Both the position numbers and the translations under genes were made by a program. Of a DNA stretch of 64,000 bases, positions 8,838 through 18,378 are shown piece by piece. The stretch comes from Pseudocolwellia sp048296855 (GTDB taxonomy: Bacteria > Pseudomonadota > Gammaproteobacteria > Enterobacterales > Alteromonadaceae). Below the pieces are notes generated by a model. That model was not told where the DNA came from. It made no database searches and was given only the letters and a program-made list of their open reading frames with translations. The DNA lies in NCBI GenBank assembly GCA_048296855.1, contig CP182631.1. The stretch is one strand, 5' to 3'. Within the stretch, counting starts at the first letter, position 1. Each line of letters begins with the position of its first letter.

Positions 8838-10922
8838 TTAAAAACGCTCTGTTACTATGCGTGGAGTAACAAATATAAGTAACTCTTTTTTCTCACTAAA
8901 GTTGTTAGTATTTCTAAATAACCAACCAAAATAAGGAATATCACCAAGTACTGGTACTTTAGATACAGAATTAATGATAGATTGTTGGTAAATACCACCT
9001 AAAACAATGGTTTCACCGTTATTTACCAACACTTGTGTTCCTATACGCTGTGTATCTATGGCAGGAGCAAAACCATTAGTTACCTCAGATACCGTATCTT
9101 GAGTCACTCGTAAATCAAGTATTATACGATCGTCTGGTGTTATATGCGGGGTAACCGTTAAGCTTAACACTGCTTTTTTGAAAGACACTGCTGTAGCTCC
9201 ACTTGAAGCAGCTTGTTGATATGGAATTTCAACACCTTGCTCAATATAAGCTTCTTTTTGATTGGACGTAGTAATACGCGGACTAGCAATAATTTCACCT
9301 TTGTTCTCTTTCTCTAATGCGCTTAACTCAAGATCTAAAATTGTACCATTGGCTAATCGAGCAACTTGAAAAGCAAGGCTACCTGCCGCACCACTAACAG
9401 GCATATTAACATTTAATCTTTGACCTATATCTGGAATTGCTCCTGTTCCTACTGGTGTTTGTGATAAGCCATTAGCATCATCAAGTCCATCTATTGTTCC
9501 TGATGTAGCATAATCACCACCTGCATCAGTAACTCCCCAACGTATTCCTAATTGTTCATTTAAATTATCTTTTACTGTAACCATACGAGCTTCAATCACC
9601 ACTTGACGAACTGGGATATCTAACACGGTCACCATTCTTTTAATATCTTCAATACTTTTTGCTGTATCGCGTATTAATAAAGTATTTGTTCTTTCATCAA
9701 CACTTACACTTCCGCGTTCAGATAAGATGCTATTATCATCCGTCTTAACTAAATCAGCTAATTCACTAGCCTTAGCGTAATTAACTTGTACGTATTCAGA
9801 ATATAAAGGAGCTAACTCTTCTACTTGTTGTAAAGCCTGTAAATCTCGTGCTTCACGAGCAGCAAGTTCATCGCTAGGAGCAACCATTAAAATGTTACCT
9901 TCCATGCGCTTATCTAAGCCTTTAACTTTTAGTATAATATCTAACGCTTGGTCCCATGGAACACCATCAAGTCGTAAAGTAATATTGCCTGCAACAGTGT
10001 CACTTGTGACTAAGTTAAAACCATTATAATCAGCTATAATTTGTAGAACTGTTCTTACAGGAATATCTTGAAAGTTTAATGAAATCGCTTTACCTGTAAA
10101 ATCATCACTATCCCCCAAGTAACCAGGAACTTTAACTTTCTCAGCAACCGTTAATGAAAATAAATTATTTAATTGCTGATGTTTAAAAGTAAATTCGCCA
10201 TCAATATCTATAACTAAACGGGCATTTCTACCTTCTTTAAATGTTTCAATACCAGCTACTATAGTACCAAAGTCAGTTACATCTAATTGATATAAGAGAT
10301 CTTCCGAAATATCAGTATTATGAAACTCGACATATAACTTACCTAATTTATCACTCACATCAACCGCCACCATACTATCAGCTAAATCGACTAAGATTTG
10401 GGCTTCATTACTTTGCCCTTTTCTAAAATCTATTGATTGAAAGTGATTAATAAAATCTTTACCTATATCAGGTAATTTAGACATTGATGAATTTTTCAGG
10501 TTTTTATTAAGAACTAATGAAAACTCATTATCAACTTGCGATACATCAAAAATTGATAGCTTATCCATATGGATTGATGCAACTACTTTTCCTGATAATT
10601 TCTGTACCGTAATATTTTTAATGCCAGCATGTTCAATAAGTGTATTTTCTAATTTCAAATCAAAATCTTCAGCACTGAATGTTATATCAATACTAGCGGG
10701 ATTCATCATGGTTTTAACTTCTGGCTGAATATCAATTGACTCTGACAACTCAAAAGTAAGTTTAATTTCTTCATTTTGCATGGTGTTATAACTTACACCA
10801 GTTAAGCTTGAAGAAAACCCTAGGTTTGAGAACAAAAGTACAAATACTGAGAAGATAAATTTCATATTTAATGATTTATAGTTTAATAATTTATTTTTTT
10901 TCATTTTATTTAATAGCAACAT
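8838..10922 (-). CDS. pilQ: Type IV pilus secretin PilQ
   Basis: Outer-membrane secretin through which the type IV pilus is extruded. From the chosen start it has 694 aa: an unusually long basic N-region before the signal helix (FIFSVFVLLFSNLGFSS), AMIN-type beta domains that bind peptidoglycan (residues ~40-260), an STN domain (ISLNFQDIPVRTVLQIIADY), a secretin N1 domain (YVQVNYAKASELADLV...) and the C-terminal secretin core with its LGDIPYFGWLF stretch. The start at 10922 is preferred because its ATG overlaps the pilP stop codon by one base (TAATG) and has an AAAGGAAG ribosome site; a longer frame to 10988 would overlap pilP coding sequence, and an internal Met at 10865 has no ribosome site. 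Last gene of pilMNOPQ. Confidence 0.95.
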   Translation of the reverse strand: MLLLNKMKKNKLLNYKSLNMKFIFSVFVLLFSNLGFSSSLTGVSYNTMQNEEIKLTFELSESIDIQPEVKTMMNPASIDITFSAEDFDLKLENTLIEHAGIKNITVQKLSGKVVASIHMDKLSIFDVSQVDNEFSLVLNKNLKNSSMSKLPDIGKDFINHFQSIDFRKGQSNEAQILVDLADSMVAVDVSDKLGKLYVEFHNTDISEDLLYQLDVTDFGTIVAGIETFKEGRNARLVIDIDGEFTFKHQQLNNLFSLTVAEKVKVPGYLGDSDDFTGKAISLNFQDIPVRTVLQIIADYNGFNLVTSDTVAGNITLRLDGVPWDQALDIILKVKGLDKRMEGNILMVAPSDELAAREARDLQALQQVEELAPLYSEYVQVNYAKASELADLVKTDDNSILSERGSVSVDERTNTLLIRDTAKSIEDIKRMVTVLDIPVRQVVIEARMVTVKDNLNEQLGIRWGVTDAGGDYATSGTIDGLDDANGLSQTPVGTGAIPDIGQRLNVNMPVSGAAGSLAFQVARLANGTILDLELSALEKENKGEIIASPRITTSNQKEAYIEQGVEIPYQQAASSGATAVSFKKAVLSLTVTPHITPDDRIILDLRVTQDTVSEVTNGFAPAIDTQRIGTQVLVNNGETIVLGGIYQQSIINSVSKVPVLGDIPYFGWLFRNTNNFSEKKELLIFVTPRIVTERF

Positions 10923-11455
10923 TACTTCCTTTGCCCCTCTGAATCCGATTCCGACATTGTAATAACAGTATCTCTTTCTGCCCAACAACCTGCACCATCA
11001 GGGACTAATTCAACAACTGCAACATGTTTTTGGTTAACTTCTGTGATTTTTCCATTAAACAATCCAACATAACTACCTACAGAAACACGATGTAATGTAG
11101 CGTCGGATGCTTCAACTAAGCCCCATGTAATACCTAATTCACCTAGTGTACCACGCATAGTTAAATCACTAATTGCAAATTTTTCAAGTGGTTGCTTTCT
11201 CCGACGAGGATCAGGGCTCAAACAACCAGACATTTGTTGCATCTTTTCTTGAATAACTTCAGGCTGAGGTAAATCGAAAGGGCTACGTAAATCTTGAGCT
11301 TCGTAATCAAAGTGATTAAATACCCGAACTTCAGGCATAGGTTCAATATGAGTTTTTGTATTTGCTTGTACTGAAGCAATATGAGCTCTAATATCACTAG
11401 TATCATTAAAACAACCAGTCAAAACCAACGGTAGTAAAAAAATTAATTTTTTCAT
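10922..11455 (-). CDS. pilP: Type IV pilus inner-membrane lipoprotein PilP
   Basis: A 177-aa lipoprotein with a lipobox L-T-G-C (Cys15) after a short signal peptide. The C-terminal half carries the PilP homology fold, with FAISDLTMRGTLG, RVSVGSYVGLFNGKI and a final EWLVE-like strand region. PilP links the PilMNO inner-membrane platform to the PilQ secretin. Its ATG overlaps the pilO stop by 4 bp, and pilQ starts inside its own stop codon, so translation is coupled along the operon. Confidence 0.93.
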   Translation of the reverse strand: MKKLIFLLPLVLTGCFNDTSDIRAHIASVQANTKTHIEPMPEVRVFNHFDYEAQDLRSPFDLPQPEVIQEKMQQMSGCLSPDPRRRKQPLEKFAISDLTMRGTLGELGITWGLVEASDATLHRVSVGSYVGLFNGKITEVNQKHVAVVELVPDGAGCWAERDTVITMSESDSEGQRK

Positions 11456-12048
11456 TCTTCTTCCGCCTCCCTATAACGATACGTTTTAGCTTGTAATTTG
11501 AGCGTTAAATCACCGGCCGTATCTTTAATAAAATTAATATCAAAATTATGTAAAGTTACGATTCTTGGTAAGCCTGCTATTTTACTCACAAAATTACCAA
11601 ATTCATGATAATTACCTTGAACTTCAATATCGATAGGAAGCTCAATATAAATCTCTTTAGTAATTTCAGGCTGCCAATTTAATTTAGCAAAATTTAATCC
11701 ACTTGTTGTACCAACAAAGGTTATATCATCTAATAAACCTGGTGTTTCATGACTTTCAGGTAAGCTTTTGAGCTGGTTTGCAAACAGTATTTCAGCTTGC
11801 TTCATTTGCTCTTGAAACAATTCTAAGTTTGCCGCTACGTGATACTTAGCTCTATATTCTTCTCTTAACGTTAATTCTTGAGCTTGTACGCTTTTGAGGG
11901 TGTCCATTTTATCACTAATTAAACCAACATAACCTAAAACTAACACCATCAAACCTATAAAAATAGTTAACACTATTTTAGGTAAAATGGGCCACTCGCC
12001 TATGTTATCAACTTCTAAATCATTAAACTGAGAAAAATCTAATTCCAT
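11452..12048 (-). CDS. pilO: Type IV pilus alignment protein PilO
   Basis: A 198-aa bitopic protein: short cytoplasmic N-terminus, one transmembrane helix (PKIVLTIFIGLMVLVLGYVG, residues ~23-43), a periplasmic coiled coil (~45-90) and a ferredoxin-like C-terminal domain containing the family pattern VQGNYHEFGNFVSKIAGLPR followed by VTLHNFDI. It forms heterodimers with PilN in the alignment complex. It lies 2 bp after pilN and overlaps pilP by 4 bp. Confidence 0.94.
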   Translation of the reverse strand: MELDFSQFNDLEVDNIGEWPILPKIVLTIFIGLMVLVLGYVGLISDKMDTLKSVQAQELTLREEYRAKYHVAANLELFQEQMKQAEILFANQLKSLPESHETPGLLDDITFVGTTSGLNFAKLNWQPEITKEIYIELPIDIEVQGNYHEFGNFVSKIAGLPRIVTLHNFDINFIKDTAGDLTLKLQAKTYRYREAEEE

Positions 12049-12050
12049 AT

Positions 12051-12629
12051 CTATTTTCCTCCTTGGATTGTATTTTCATCTGTTGATTTTAATCCCTGAA
12101 TGAGTACTCTCATTTTAAAATCACTCAGTAATTTGCTTTCTGCATCGGTTGATGTAATTGATTCTAATACTGCATCAATAAACAAATCAGAACGTTCAAT
12201 CTCTCTAATCATGTTGGCTAGATGATTGTTTGATTCACTTTTACCTACGAGCTCTAAAGTATTATCTTGCTTTTTAAGTTCAGTTAAATAGATACCATTA
12301 GGTACAACTTTAGCGATTTCATTAAGTACTTGCGTACCAACATTTCGGCTCCGTTGTAACTGCTCAACAACACTCATTCTTTGCTCTAATTCTTTTTTCT
12401 TTTCGTCGAGTGTTTTTATCTCAGCAATACGAATATCTAAAATTTGAATTTCATTTTTTAAGTATTGATTTCTGGTGTTTTGTCCGTCAATTTTTGCCTG
12501 ATAGAATTGGCTAACAGCAAAAACTAGTGCAAAGGCAACAATAGCAACAAGGGCTAATATTGAAAAGTATTCTCTTTGTTTGGTTTTTTCCGCCTCTTCA
12601 CGCCACGGAAGTAAATTTATATGTGCCAT
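12051..12629 (-). CDS. pilN: Type IV pilus assembly protein PilN
   Basis: A 192-aa bitopic protein. The N-terminal INLLPWREE motif (residues 4-12) is the conserved cytoplasmic peptide that docks into PilM. A transmembrane helix follows (residues ~22-44), then a coiled coil and a ferredoxin-like periplasmic domain (LNEIAKVVPNGIYLTELK). It overlaps the end of pilM by 13 bp and is followed 2 bp later by pilO. Confidence 0.95.
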   Translation of the reverse strand: MAHINLLPWREEAEKTKQREYFSILALVAIVAFALVFAVSQFYQAKIDGQNTRNQYLKNEIQILDIRIAEIKTLDEKKKELEQRMSVVEQLQRSRNVGTQVLNEIAKVVPNGIYLTELKKQDNTLELVGKSESNNHLANMIREIERSDLFIDAVLESITSTDAESKLLSDFKMRVLIQGLKSTDENTIQGGK

Positions 12630-13696
12630 GAACTAAAACTCCTTAATGCGAGCCCAGTAGCAACCATAAACTTAGGCGCCATAGCTTCTAACTTATCCAT
12701 ATTAATATGTTCAGATTTTCGCATTTCTTTGAAAGGATTTGCTATAACGGTATGGATACCAAGCTCTTCTGTCAGTAAGTTTTCAATGCCTTCTACTGAT
12801 GCGGTTCCTCCTGAAATTACCAAATAATCAACTTTGTCCTTTCCGCTTGAAGTTAAAAACATTTGAATAGCCCTACGAATTTGCTGCACTAATACGGTAT
12901 GAAATGGGGCAAGCACTTCAAAAGTATAATTAGGTGGTAAGTCGTTACTTACTTTAGCAAATTCAGCTTCTTCGAAGGTTTTATTGTAATAAGACACAAT
13001 TGAACGAGTGTATTGTTCTCCGCCAAATATTTGATCACGGCTATAAATATGACTTCCTGATTCAGTTACTGAAAACAGAGTCATTACCGAACCTATATCG
13101 ACAATTGCAACTACTTTATTTTCAGCATCATCAGGCAATTGAGATAGAATTAAATCGTAAGGACGACTAATTGCATATGATTCAACATCAATAACCTTCG
13201 CTTGAAAGCCCCCATTTTCCAAGGCCGACACTCGAGCTTCTACAGATTCTGTTCGTGCGGCACTTAGAAGTACATTGACTTTACTCGGATCAGACTCATT
13301 AACCTCTAATGATTCAAAATCTAGGCTAACTTCATCTAAAGGGTAAGGAATTAAGCTATCGGCCTCAATTTCTATTTGGCTCGCTAATTCTTGTTCGGTA
13401 AGGTTTACGTCCATATAAATTAATTTCGTGATAACTGTTTGACCCGAAACAGCTGCGGCTGCATGAGTAACAGATGATGTAATTTTTTTTCTTATTTTAG
13501 CAATTACATTACCAACAGCTTCAATATCTTGAATTTCACGGTCAATTACAGCACCTCTTGGCATTGCTTCTTCTAACAGCGCCTCAAGTGTATAACCGTC
13601 ACTTCCTTGATTAATTAACACAGCTTTAACGCTATGCGAACCAATATCAATCCCTACAATGAGTGATACTTTCTTTTTCCATAGACTGCTTAACAT
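12617..13696 (-). CDS. pilM: Type IV pilus assembly ATPase-like protein PilM
   Basis: An actin/FtsA-like cytoplasmic protein of 359 aa that binds the PilN N-terminus. Phosphate-1 motif VGIDIGSHSVKAV (residues ~14-26), phosphate-2 motif AIVDIGSVMTLFSV and adenosine motif LVISGGTASVEGIENLL are visible. First gene of pilMNOPQ and divergent from the PBP1A gene, an arrangement conserved across gammaproteobacteria. Confidence 0.95.
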   Translation of the reverse strand: MLSSLWKKKVSLIVGIDIGSHSVKAVLINQGSDGYTLEALLEEAMPRGAVIDREIQDIEAVGNVIAKIRKKITSSVTHAAAAVSGQTVITKLIYMDVNLTEQELASQIEIEADSLIPYPLDEVSLDFESLEVNESDPSKVNVLLSAARTESVEARVSALENGGFQAKVIDVESYAISRPYDLILSQLPDDAENKVVAIVDIGSVMTLFSVTESGSHIYSRDQIFGGEQYTRSIVSYYNKTFEEAEFAKVSNDLPPNYTFEVLAPFHTVLVQQIRRAIQMFLTSSGKDKVDYLVISGGTASVEGIENLLTEELGIHTVIANPFKEMRKSEHINMDKLEAMAPKFMVATGLALRSFSSWHI

Positions 13697-13819
13697 AACA
13701 TCCTACTAAGTTATTTTTGTTATTCAAAATAATAAACATAAATACATTTATTACACTGTTTTACAGGATATACTAGTAATATTAAACGATTTTATTAATT
13801 TTATTGAGTATTTTTTATT

Positions 13820-16408
13820 GTGTTTTCTTTTAAAAACCTATTAAAACTAAGTTTTATAATTATTACCTTAGGCATTATATCACTCTCTGTGCTATATATT
13901 TCAATGCGTTCAGAGTTACCTAGCGTTAAAATTCTTAAAGAAATTCAATGGCAAACGCCAATGAAAATATTTAGTGCTGATAATAAACTAATTTCTCAGT
14001 TTGGCGAAAAAAAACGAATTCCATTAACTCTGGACCAAATTCCTCAAAAACTTATTCAAGCATTGCTAGCAACAGAAGATGACAGATTCTATTATCACTT
14101 TGGTGTAGATCCTATTGGTATGTCAAGAGCTGTTTTAGGTCAGCTAACCGGACAAAACAAAGGTGGTGCTAGCACCATTACTATGCAGGTAGCACGTAAT
14201 TTCTTCTTAAGTTCTGAAATTACTTACACCCGTAAAATTCGTGAAATATTTTTAGCTTTTCATATTGAGAGCTTACTTTCAAAAGACGAAATCCTCACGT
14301 TATACTTAAATAAGATCCCCCTAGGCCATCGCTCTTTTGGGTTCGGCGCTGCAGCACAAGTTTATTATGGAAAAGATTTAAATGACCTAACCCTTGCTCA
14401 AATAGCTGTATTAGCTGGTTTACCTAAAGCACCGTCAAGTATTAACCCTATTCGATCTCCAGAAAAAGCCAAAGCTAGGCGAGGTGTCGTTTTAAGACGC
14501 ATGTTAGATAATAATTATATAACTGATCAAGAATACGAAGAAGCTATAAATGCTCCTATTACAGGAAAAATGCATGGCGCAGAAATAGAATTAAGTGCCC
14601 CATACCTTGCTGAAATGGCGCACCAAGAAGTTTTAACTATGTATGGTAAAGACAATGCTTACTCTGCAGGCTATAAAGTATATACAACCGTTCCAAGTCA
14701 CTTACAGATAGCTGCGCAAAAAGCGGTACTGAATAACTTATATGCTTACGATCAACGTCATGGATACCGAGGGCCTCTTTTAAGCTTACGACCCCACTTA
14801 AAAGAATATGCGATTAAAAATGAAGAAAACCCTATTGTTTCTACTACCGATTTACTCAATGAAAGTGAAATACAAAATGCTATTAATGAAGTGACTACCT
14901 ACCAATCTTTAATTCCTGCTGTTGTTATTGAAGTACTAGAAAACTCTGTCAGTGTTCGTTTGGCTGATCAAAGTATTGTAGATATAGGTTGGGATGGGCT
15001 CTCTTGGGCCAGAGAATATATTACAGACAGTAAACAAGGGGTCGCTCCTCAATTTGCCTATCAAATTTTAACATACGGCGATGTCATCTTAGTTTCTAAA
15101 GATAATGAAGAATATCGTTTAAGCCAATTACCCGCTGCCAGCTCAGCTTTGGTTTCGTTATCACCAGACAACGGCGCTATTCAAGCTATTGTTGGCGGTT
15201 ATAGTTTTAAGCAAAGTCAGTTCAACCGTGTCACTCAAGCCAAACGTCAAGTAGGGTCGAATATAAAACCTTTTATTTATTCTGCAGCTTTAGAACATGG
15301 ATTAACCTTAGGTTCATTGATCAATGATGCCCCCATAAATCAATGGGATAAAAGTGGAGGAAGTGTATGGCGTCCATCAAATTCACCAGCCAGATATGAT
15401 GGCCCTATTAGAGTGAGACTTGCACTTGCACAATCTAAAAACGTTGTAGCTGTTCGTCTTTTTAGGCAAACAGGAAAAGAAAATGTTATTAACCATTTAC
15501 AATCTTTTGGCTTTGCAAGAGATGAAATACCAAACAATGAAACATTAGCATTAGGCTCGGCCTCTTTTACCCCATTAGAAATTGCAACAGGATATGCTGT
15601 TTTTGCCAACGGAGGATTTTTAATAGAGCCCTATTTTATTGAGCGTATAGAAGACTCCTTTGGCAACATTGTATTCCAAGCAAATCCAAAAATTGCATGT
15701 GATGAGAAATGTATAAAAAACAAAACAAACGAAATTACTGAACTGTCATCTACTGAGTCTAATGCTCATTTTTTTGACACAACTACAGATTCACCGGTTA
15801 ATTTAGCTAACGAAAATAAACAAGCCCCCTTAAATATTGCTAATAGAGTATTAAATCCACAAAATGCTTTTCTTATTACCAACGCAATGAACTCTGTTAT
15901 TTGGGGAGCAGATTGGAATACTAAACCTTTTTGGCAAGGTACAGGATGGCGCTCAAGAGCATTAAAAAGAAAAGATCTATCAGGAAAAACAGGCACCACT
16001 AACCAATCTAAAGATGCTTGGTTTAGTGGATTTTCGAGACGACTGGTAACTTCGGCATGGATAGGTTTTGATGATCCCTCTAAAGACTTAGGTAGAACAA
16101 CATATAATAAAAATTTGCCAGATAATCAAATAACAGGCTCAGAAGCAGGTGCTAATTCAGCTCAGCCTGCTTGGAATTTATTCATGAAGGAAGCACTACC
16201 CTACTTTCCGTATGAGCAATTTATACAACCTGATAATATTGTTTCTGCTCGTATTGATAAAGCAACAGGGAAGCTTACGCACAAAACTGATAACTCAAGT
16301 GTTTTTGAATACTTTAAGAAAGGTACTTTGCCTAATGAATTTATCCCTCAAAACAATAGTTATGAGACAAATAAAAACACCACATCAACAATTGATAATA
16401 TTTTTTGA
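13820..16408 (+). CDS. mrcA: Penicillin-binding protein 1A (bifunctional)
   Basis: Bifunctional peptidoglycan glycosyltransferase/DD-transpeptidase of 862 aa. An N-terminal signal anchor (residues ~6-28) is followed by a GT51 domain with the catalytic E-D-D-R-F motif (Glu86) and GGASTITMQVARNFF, an OB/linker region, and the transpeptidase domain with S-x-x-K at 480-483 (S-N-I-K), S-x-N at 539-541 (S-K-N) and K-T-G at 723-725. It polymerises and cross-links cell wall in the periplasm. The start codon is GTG with a weak ribosome site, but the signal anchor begins there. Divergent from pilM. Confidence 0.95.
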   Translation: MFSFKNLLKLSFIIITLGIISLSVLYISMRSELPSVKILKEIQWQTPMKIFSADNKLISQFGEKKRIPLTLDQIPQKLIQALLATEDDRFYYHFGVDPIGMSRAVLGQLTGQNKGGASTITMQVARNFFLSSEITYTRKIREIFLAFHIESLLSKDEILTLYLNKIPLGHRSFGFGAAAQVYYGKDLNDLTLAQIAVLAGLPKAPSSINPIRSPEKAKARRGVVLRRMLDNNYITDQEYEEAINAPITGKMHGAEIELSAPYLAEMAHQEVLTMYGKDNAYSAGYKVYTTVPSHLQIAAQKAVLNNLYAYDQRHGYRGPLLSLRPHLKEYAIKNEENPIVSTTDLLNESEIQNAINEVTTYQSLIPAVVIEVLENSVSVRLADQSIVDIGWDGLSWAREYITDSKQGVAPQFAYQILTYGDVILVSKDNEEYRLSQLPAASSALVSLSPDNGAIQAIVGGYSFKQSQFNRVTQAKRQVGSNIKPFIYSAALEHGLTLGSLINDAPINQWDKSGGSVWRPSNSPARYDGPIRVRLALAQSKNVVAVRLFRQTGKENVINHLQSFGFARDEIPNNETLALGSASFTPLEIATGYAVFANGGFLIEPYFIERIEDSFGNIVFQANPKIACDEKCIKNKTNEITELSSTESNAHFFDTTTDSPVNLANENKQAPLNIANRVLNPQNAFLITNAMNSVIWGADWNTKPFWQGTGWRSRALKRKDLSGKTGTTNQSKDAWFSGFSRRLVTSAWIGFDDPSKDLGRTTYNKNLPDNQITGSEAGANSAQPAWNLFMKEALPYFPYEQFIQPDNIVSARIDKATGKLTHKTDNSSVFEYFKKGTLPNEFIPQNNSYETNKNTTSTIDNIF

Positions 16409-16458
16409 AACATATAACGTAAGTCAACAAACGAAACTTCAAAAATAACAATCGAAAT

Positions 16459-16501
16459 TTTTTATTATTAAGAGGGATTTTATTTCTCTTAATAATAAAA
16501 A
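16459..16501. repeat. Strong AT-rich hairpin between mrcA and pckA
   Basis: A perfect 16-bp inverted repeat (16459-16474 with 16486-16501) encloses an 11-nt loop and lies 50 bp after the mrcA stop. The 3' arm ends in A5 and is not followed by a T-tract on the plus strand, so it is not a standard plus-strand terminator. The remaining ~200 bp up to pckA have no coding frame and must carry the pckA promoter. Confidence 0.6.
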
Positions 16502-16705
16502 TCTGCAATAACAATAAAAACCATTAAAAATCAATAACTTTAAAATAACACAACCCTCCATTAAAAACACACCTTAGCTATTTATGAAAGGTACACTGAA
16601 AACTTTCACAACGAAACACTTTTTTCTTTCGTTTTTTATAAAACTCCATTAGAATAGTCCACAACGCACATTATTTTGAAACTTTTACTCTTGGAGAAAC
16701 ATAAA

Positions 16706-18316
16706 ATGACAACTTCGGAAAATTCAATCGATCTATCGCAATATGGCATTAATAGTGTTGCTGAAATTGTTTACAATCCATCTTACGAAGTGTTGTTTGC
16801 CGAGGAAACAAAAAGTGATTTAACGGGGTTTGATAAAGGCGTTGTAACGGAGCTTGGTGCCGTTAACGTTGATACAGGAATATTTACAGGCAGATCACCA
16901 AAAGATAAATACATTGTTAGAGATGACGTAAGTCGTGACACGGTATGGTGGTCTGATCAAGGAAAAAATGATAACAACCCAATGAGCCAAAAGACATGGG
17001 ATCATTTAAAAAACTTGGTAACATCTCAACTAACTGATCAAAAGCTTTATGTTGTAGACACATACTGTGGAGCCAACAAAGATACGCGTTTAAAGGTTCG
17101 CTTTATTACGGAAGTTGCATGGCAAGCTCACTTTGTAAAAAACATGTTCATTCGCCCCACAGAAAGTGAGTTAGCCAATTACGAGCCCGACTTTATTGTA
17201 ATGAACGGAGCGAAAACAACGAATCCATTATGGAAAGAGCAAGGTTTAAACTCTGAAAATTTTGTTGCTTTTAATCTAACAGAAAAAATTCAGCTCATCG
17301 GTGGTACTTGGTACGGCGGTGAAATGAAAAAAGGCATGTTCTCTATGATGAACTACCTTTTACCCTTACAAGGTATTGCTTCAATGCACTGTAGCGCAAA
17401 TGTAGGCTCAGAAGGTGACGTTGCTATATTTTTCGGTTTATCAGGTACAGGCAAAACAACACTTTCAACGGATCCGAAACGTGAGTTAATTGGTGACGAC
17501 GAACACGGTTGGGATGATAATGGTGTTTTCAACTTTGAAGGTGGCTGTTATGCCAAAACCATCAACCTTAGTAAAGAAAATGAACCTGATATATACAATG
17601 CAATCAGACGTGATGCCTTATTAGAAAATGTAACGGTTGATGCTAACGGTAAAATAGATTTTGATGATAATTCAAAAACTGAAAACACACGTGTTTCGTA
17701 CCCTATTTACCATATAGATAATATTGTTAAACCCGTATCAAAAGCAGGACATGCCAAAAAAGTTATCTTTTTAACGGCTGATGCATTTGGTGTTTTACCT
17801 CCTGTAGCAAAATTAACTCCAGAACAAACACAGTACTACTTTTTGTCAGGATTTACAGCAAAATTGGCAGGCACAGAGAGAGGAATAACAGAACCTACAC
17901 CTACTTTCTCAAGTTGTTTTGGTGCTGCTTTTTTAAGTCTTCATCCTACTAAATATGCTGAAGTACTAAAAAACCGTATGCAAGCTGTAGGCGCTGAAGC
18001 TTACTTGGTAAACACCGGATGGAATGGCACAGGTAAACGTATTTCAATTAAAGATACTCGTGCAATTATTGATTCAATATTAGATGGCTCTATTGATAAA
18101 GCTGAAACATCAATTGTACCTTTATTTAATCTTGAAATCCCTAACACTTTACCAGGTGTTAATGAAGAAATATTAGATCCAAGAAATACTTATGATTCTG
18201 CTAATCAATGGAATGATAAAGCCCAAGATTTAGCCACAAGATTTGTTAATAACTTTGATAAGTTTACTGATAATGATAATGGGAAATCTTTAGTTGCAGC
18301 AGGCCCACAACTCTAA
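16706..18316 (+). CDS. pckA: Phosphoenolpyruvate carboxykinase (ATP)
   Basis: Converts oxaloacetate plus ATP to phosphoenolpyruvate in gluconeogenesis. The kinase P-loop is GLSGTGKTT (residues 244-252), preceded by the GGTWYGGEMKKGMFS stretch and followed by LIGDDEHGW with metal-binding acidic residues; NTGWNGTG and the adenine-binding region are also present. Length from the chosen start is 536 aa. The ATG at 16706 is preferred because GGAG lies ~9 nt upstream; a TTG at 16676 would add ten residues and lacks a site. Single gene with a strong terminator. Confidence 0.97.
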   Translation: MTTSENSIDLSQYGINSVAEIVYNPSYEVLFAEETKSDLTGFDKGVVTELGAVNVDTGIFTGRSPKDKYIVRDDVSRDTVWWSDQGKNDNNPMSQKTWDHLKNLVTSQLTDQKLYVVDTYCGANKDTRLKVRFITEVAWQAHFVKNMFIRPTESELANYEPDFIVMNGAKTTNPLWKEQGLNSENFVAFNLTEKIQLIGGTWYGGEMKKGMFSMMNYLLPLQGIASMHCSANVGSEGDVAIFFGLSGTGKTTLSTDPKRELIGDDEHGWDDNGVFNFEGGCYAKTINLSKENEPDIYNAIRRDALLENVTVDANGKIDFDDNSKTENTRVSYPIYHIDNIVKPVSKAGHAKKVIFLTADAFGVLPPVAKLTPEQTQYYFLSGFTAKLAGTERGITEPTPTFSSCFGAAFLSLHPTKYAEVLKNRMQAVGAEAYLVNTGWNGTGKRISIKDTRAIIDSILDGSIDKAETSIVPLFNLEIPNTLPGVNEEILDPRNTYDSANQWNDKAQDLATRFVNNFDKFTDNDNGKSLVAAGPQL

Positions 18317-18318
18317 AT

Positions 18319-18356
18319 AAAAAGCAGTATAGGTGAAAAACTTATACTGCTTTTTA
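18319..18356. terminator. Bidirectional terminator between pckA and envZ
   Basis: An 11-bp perfect stem, AAAGCAGTATA (18321-18331) with TATACTGCTTT (18343-18353), has an A-tract before it and a T-tract after it, between the convergent pckA and envZ genes. Confidence 0.88.
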
Positions 18357-18378
18357 ATTTTAACCTATCAAATTTGGG

